DNA of 64,000 nucleotides from the NCBI GenBank assembly GCA_028583405.1, contig JAPTMU010000048.1, forward strand, positions 370,883 to 434,882. Direction: 5' to 3'. The position numbers and the translations under genes were made by a program. Positions 41,638 to 64,000 of the stretch are shown here, piece by piece; the stretch's first letter is position 1; each line of letters opens with the position of its first letter. Below the pieces are notes generated by a model. The model was not told the origin of the DNA, made no database searches, and saw only the letters and a program-made list of their open reading frames with translations. Origin of the DNA: Pogonophryne albipinna. Taxonomy: Eukaryota > Chordata > Actinopteri > Perciformes > Artedidraconidae.

Positions 41638-43824
41638 ATCTAAAACAACCAAGAGTGATACAATATCCACAAACAATTAAAGTACATTTTAAGAAAGATA
41701 GTTAAGCACAATTCTAAAACAGCTCAGCTCTTCCACTTTTATTCAGATAAATTGCACTTATTCAATCACAGTCATTTGTCATATTGTGTTATATATATAT
41801 ATATATCTATGCACCATTATACACCGACGATAACTCCCTGTAAATAACTACTCTGCAAATTCTGATTCTTATTTTGTAAAGTGTTTCAAATAAACAGTAA
41901 TACAAAAAGCAATACTTCTAAATATCAAACAATGTTCTTTTCAAACCAATCATCATATTTATCCTATCATATCCACCCTGTACGTTCAATAGTATGTTAT
42001 TAGGATCCTTGTTGACGCTGTTTTCTGATAGCTTTGCACCTACGTGATAATATGTCTGTGTTGTTTGGTAACACGTTGCACCACATTCCCTCCCAGATCC
42101 CGGATCAAAATACTGTCCGGATGTTTCTGCTGCTCATGTCCCAGTGTGTGTGTTACGGATCCTGAGAGAGTGCTAACAGGATAACCAGACCCCCCCTGGA
42201 TGGATGAGTACCTGTGTGTTTTACACCGGGGGCCCCAGGCTCTGTGTCCTCTGGGGAGCCATCATGGGTCTGGCTGCAGATTAGAGCAGCTTTGCAGGGG
42301 CCACCATGTCGCCTCCTCTGGCTCTCAGACTGAAATAGCAGCGCTGCAGCTCATCATAAAGCTCCCATACTGTCCCTGTGCGGAGAGCAAGCTGTAAAAA
42401 CACTAAAATAAGACCGCTGCTCATCCTCACTCTTTGAGCATGCATTAGAAGTTGTTAAAAGATAATGGGCACGAGTCTCTGTATCCATAAATACTAAATA
42501 CTACTAACTGCTTCCAATACTTGCAAAGGTATGCCTACTAATTATGCTTGTTTTACGCATTCTACTGGTATAATTGCATGTAGTTTGATTGTTACATGAC
42601 TTCATCCTTCTCTCCCACTACTAGTTTTGCTACTGCAAGATGACTAAGTTCAAGATTTCATCTGTCTTTGGTGGCCTAACAGTGAATAATTGTATAGTTT
42701 GGAGTGTTTTTTCTTTCATTTCAGAATACATTTATCCTTCTTAACCTGCTAAAATCTTGCACCAACATGCAAATTATTAAAAAATCCAGTTTAACCCCCC
42801 AGGTGTCTCACGGAAAGTACATGTTGTAATTCAAGTCCTTGAGAAAAAAGAGATACAAGGATTGAACAGACACACCATATACTCTTATCAGTCATTAACT
42901 ACCTCATGAATTACTAAGCAAACATACTAAATGTAATTAAATAAAGATTTATTTTGTGAGGCCAAGATATTGTACATTTGTTATCATACAATGTTATCTT
43001 TGGCATTCATTTGGACATAAATAGATATGATAAGAGAGGTTGTATTGTCTGGTATCTACAGTATAGTGCAGTAGAGTTCATAAAAGAATACAATTGCAAA
43101 CATTTGGTACAAATAACAGTCACAACAAGATGTAAGACAAATGACTACAACATATTGCAATAGCAAACATGTAGAATACTAGTGCAATAATTGAATAATA
43201 TAAGAAAGCCTTGTGTTATTATACAGGTTAAACACATTTAAAGTTACATTATTTACAGTAAAAGCAGTTTTCTGTTCCCACTCTGAGCATATCTATGATG
43301 TAGTCTAGTAAGGTGCAAGTAGTCAAAGGGTTTCGGACTGAAGTCAATGAATGCAGCTTAATAAGGTTATTATCGTATTATTATTTAAAACTAAACAGAA
43401 ACTTTCAGATGAATCAAATTTATATTATTGTATTCTTTGTCTTCTTACTATCAGATATTTTAATCAAATCATCCGTAAATAAAATCAACTAAAAACAAAA
43501 AGCTAAAATGTAAACGGAGGTGGCGTTTTATTGTTGCTATGGAAACGTGTAAACTCTGGCGTTGCCTGGGAACCAAGCTAACGTTAGAAAGACGGCGTTA
43601 GCTCCGCTTGGCTAACTCAAAAACTCATTTCAAAAAGTAGAATAAAACAAGAAGACGTTTAAACGAGTGACAGTGGACAGTGGTTTCTAAACGGTGTCAC
43701 CGAAAGTTAACACTGGCTCTGCGTTTTGGAGGATTTACAGCTCGTTTTGTTGACTTTAGTTGACTTGAAGTGAGAAAGCTAACAAGCTAACCTAGCATTA
43801 GCCGGTCGGTTAGCTAAAGCTGTC
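41638..43824. other. Upstream region of IQUB, no gene recognised
   Basis: No exon with homology was found. The last 250 bases are likely IQUB promoter and 5' UTR, since the ATG is at 43825 and no acceptor is needed. No convincing TATA box or initiator can be assigned. Confidence 0.4.
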
Positions 43825-62055
<18,231 letters not shown>

Positions 62056-62165
62056 GTAGGAGCAGATTGAATCATTCAACACGCTTTACCATCTGTAGTG
62101 GCGTGATAGCATGTTCAAAGGCCACTTCGAATATTGACTCGCGCAAACTTTAAGAAATCCAAATA

Positions 62166-62335
62166 CCTAACGCAGCAGCGTCCACACGGCGGCGTGCGTT
62201 GAAGCTTGCCGGTGGGCGTGTCTGAAGCGCGACCAACAACCAATCACATGAATCTCCCGCCCCGGACACACAAGCACGCAATTTGATTGGCTAGAGCTTG
62301 TACTGGCATATGATTTGATTGGCTGACGCCCTTAT
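62166..62335. repeat. Fragment of the 59745 Harbinger-like MITE family
   Basis: 'ccacacggcggcgtgcgttg' and 'aatcacatgaatctcccgcc' match 59745-60071 in reverse order. One end is missing. Confidence 0.7.
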
Positions 62336-62845
62336 TCCACGTAGCTTAGCACTTTTTACTCTTGTTGTTATTCCTCTACTTGCTTGTAAAGCGCTTTGAG
62401 CAGCAGGAAAAGCGCTTTGTATAATTCACATGTAATATTATTATTAAATAAAATAAACAAGCAAATCCAACAGGATGTGTGCGGTCAAAAACCTTTCCCG
62501 ACTTCCCCTCTAGACTTCCTGCTGTGCTCAATATATTCTGCTTGCTATAAAATATATCAGAACATAAAGCTGGAGCAGGCCTTAAGCAAAACTAAATGTT
62601 ACAAAAACGGTATAGTTATAATTCATAGTTATTCAGTTCATTTGAGTTAAAAGAATATCCAATTTGCTCCCCTAAGCTTAGATGATCCTCTCGCTCTGAC
62701 TCCATCACACATCAGTGCACAACTCCTCCTCATGCAGTACACTTCAGAGGTATAATATAAAGTAGATAGTAATGAGTTAGACAGCAAGTGAATATAATAC
62801 ATACGTGATTACTAGAAGGTGAAAAGGGAAGTATTAGGGTACACT

Positions 62846-62850
62846 ACACA

Positions 62851-62940
<90 letters not shown>

Positions 62941-62950
62941 CACACACACA

Positions 62951-63046
<96 letters not shown>

Positions 63047-63103
63047 CACACACACACACACACACATACCTCACACTCACACTCACACACACACACACAC
63101 ACA

Positions 63104-63183
<80 letters not shown>

Positions 63184-63374
63184 CACACACACACACACAC
63201 ACATACCTCACACTCACACTCACACACACACACACACACACACACCTCACACACACACACACACATACCTCACACTCACACACACACATACCTCACACTC
63301 ACTCACACACACACACACACACCTCACACACACACACACACATACCTCACACTCACACACACACATATCTCATA

Positions 63375-63440
<66 letters not shown>

Positions 63441-63469
63441 CTCACACTCACACTCACACATACCTCACA

Positions 63470-63552
<83 letters not shown>

Positions 63553-63663
63553 CTCACACTCACACTCACACACACACATACACACACCTCACACACACAC
63601 ACACACACGTGCACACACACACACTTCACACACACACACACACACACACACCTCACACTCACA

Positions 63664-63698
<35 letters not shown>

Positions 63699-63862
63699 CA
63701 CACACACACACACACAAGCACACACACACACACACACTTCACACACACACACACACACACCTCACACACACACACACCTCACACACACACACACACCTGA
63801 CACACACACCTCACACACCTCACACACACACACACACCTCACACACACACCTCACACACACA

Positions 63863-63939
<77 letters not shown>
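62846..63939 (+). repeat. Compound CA microsatellite with CACCTC interruptions
   Basis: About 1.1 kb of (CA)n is punctuated by 'cacacctcacac' and 'catacctcacactcacactc' blocks that recur as larger units, for example near 63062, 63183, 63262 and 63545. The ORFs across it (HT and CV repeats) are not genes. Confidence 0.96.
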
Positions 63940-63940
<1 letters not shown>

Positions 63941-64000
63941 TAGTACAATAAAATAATCAAACAAAATGAATAAATACTAAACAATTATAAAGAATCTGAA

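Noticed and set aside
62819..63943. 374-codon ORF of His-Thr repeats
   Set aside because: Translation of a CA microsatellite; no biological support.

Overview
The window is nuclear DNA of a ray-finned (teleost) fish. This follows from split genes with GT-AG introns, two vertebrate gene families (ASB15 and IQUB), an L2-type LINE, a tRNA-derived SINE, many hAT and Harbinger-like DNA elements and long CA/TG microsatellites. The species cannot be named from the sequence alone.

Genes. Positions 1601-16425 (minus strand) hold ASB15 copy A and 18517-36518 (minus) hold ASB15 copy B. These are two tandem, head-to-tail genes for an ankyrin-repeat SOCS-box protein (a substrate receptor of Cullin-5/Elongin ubiquitin ligases), each with nine recognisable coding exons. 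Copy B is open throughout (575 codons by my exon model). Copy A has matching phases at every other junction but carries one extra G in exon 2 and has lost the BC-box cysteine. Positions 43825-62055 (plus) hold the first eight coding exons of IQUB, a ubiquitin-like and IQ-motif protein of cilia. Its 3' part lies beyond the window. ASB15 and IQUB are head to head, as I recall them in human 7q31, but no NDUFA5-like gene is seen between them.

Layout. 1-362 is an L2 end. 363-1600 is the 3' flank of copy A. 1601-16425 is copy A, with three copies of one hAT family in its introns, each holding a 37-bp minisatellite (about 11, 68 and 151 units). 16426-18516 is intergenic with a roughly 72-bp repeat. 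18517-36518 is copy B, whose intron 2 carries a 7.8-kb long-inverted-repeat element with a 3.7-kb hAT transposon nested in one arm, and a fourth copy of the minisatellite-bearing hAT. 36519-43824 is intergenic with a hAT-like element full of a 40-bp satellite, a solo LTR with a 5-bp target duplication, and another hAT. 43825-64000 is IQUB, whose introns contain tandem arrays, nested Harbinger-like and TTAA-flanked MITEs, an L2 end and very long TG/CA tracts.

Main point of interest. Two different 5' splice sites of IQUB appear to have seeded tandem arrays. The exon 1 donor is followed by about 70 copies of a 21-bp unit containing CAG|GTGAGT. The exon 6 donor is followed by about 64 copies of a 13-bp unit containing CAG|GTRCAR, stop-free in all three frames. 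Other notable signals are a 190-bp near-identical tract in exon 7 of the two ASB15 copies (gene conversion), TG tracts abutting 3' splice sites, and TE insertions within about 16 bp of exon edges.
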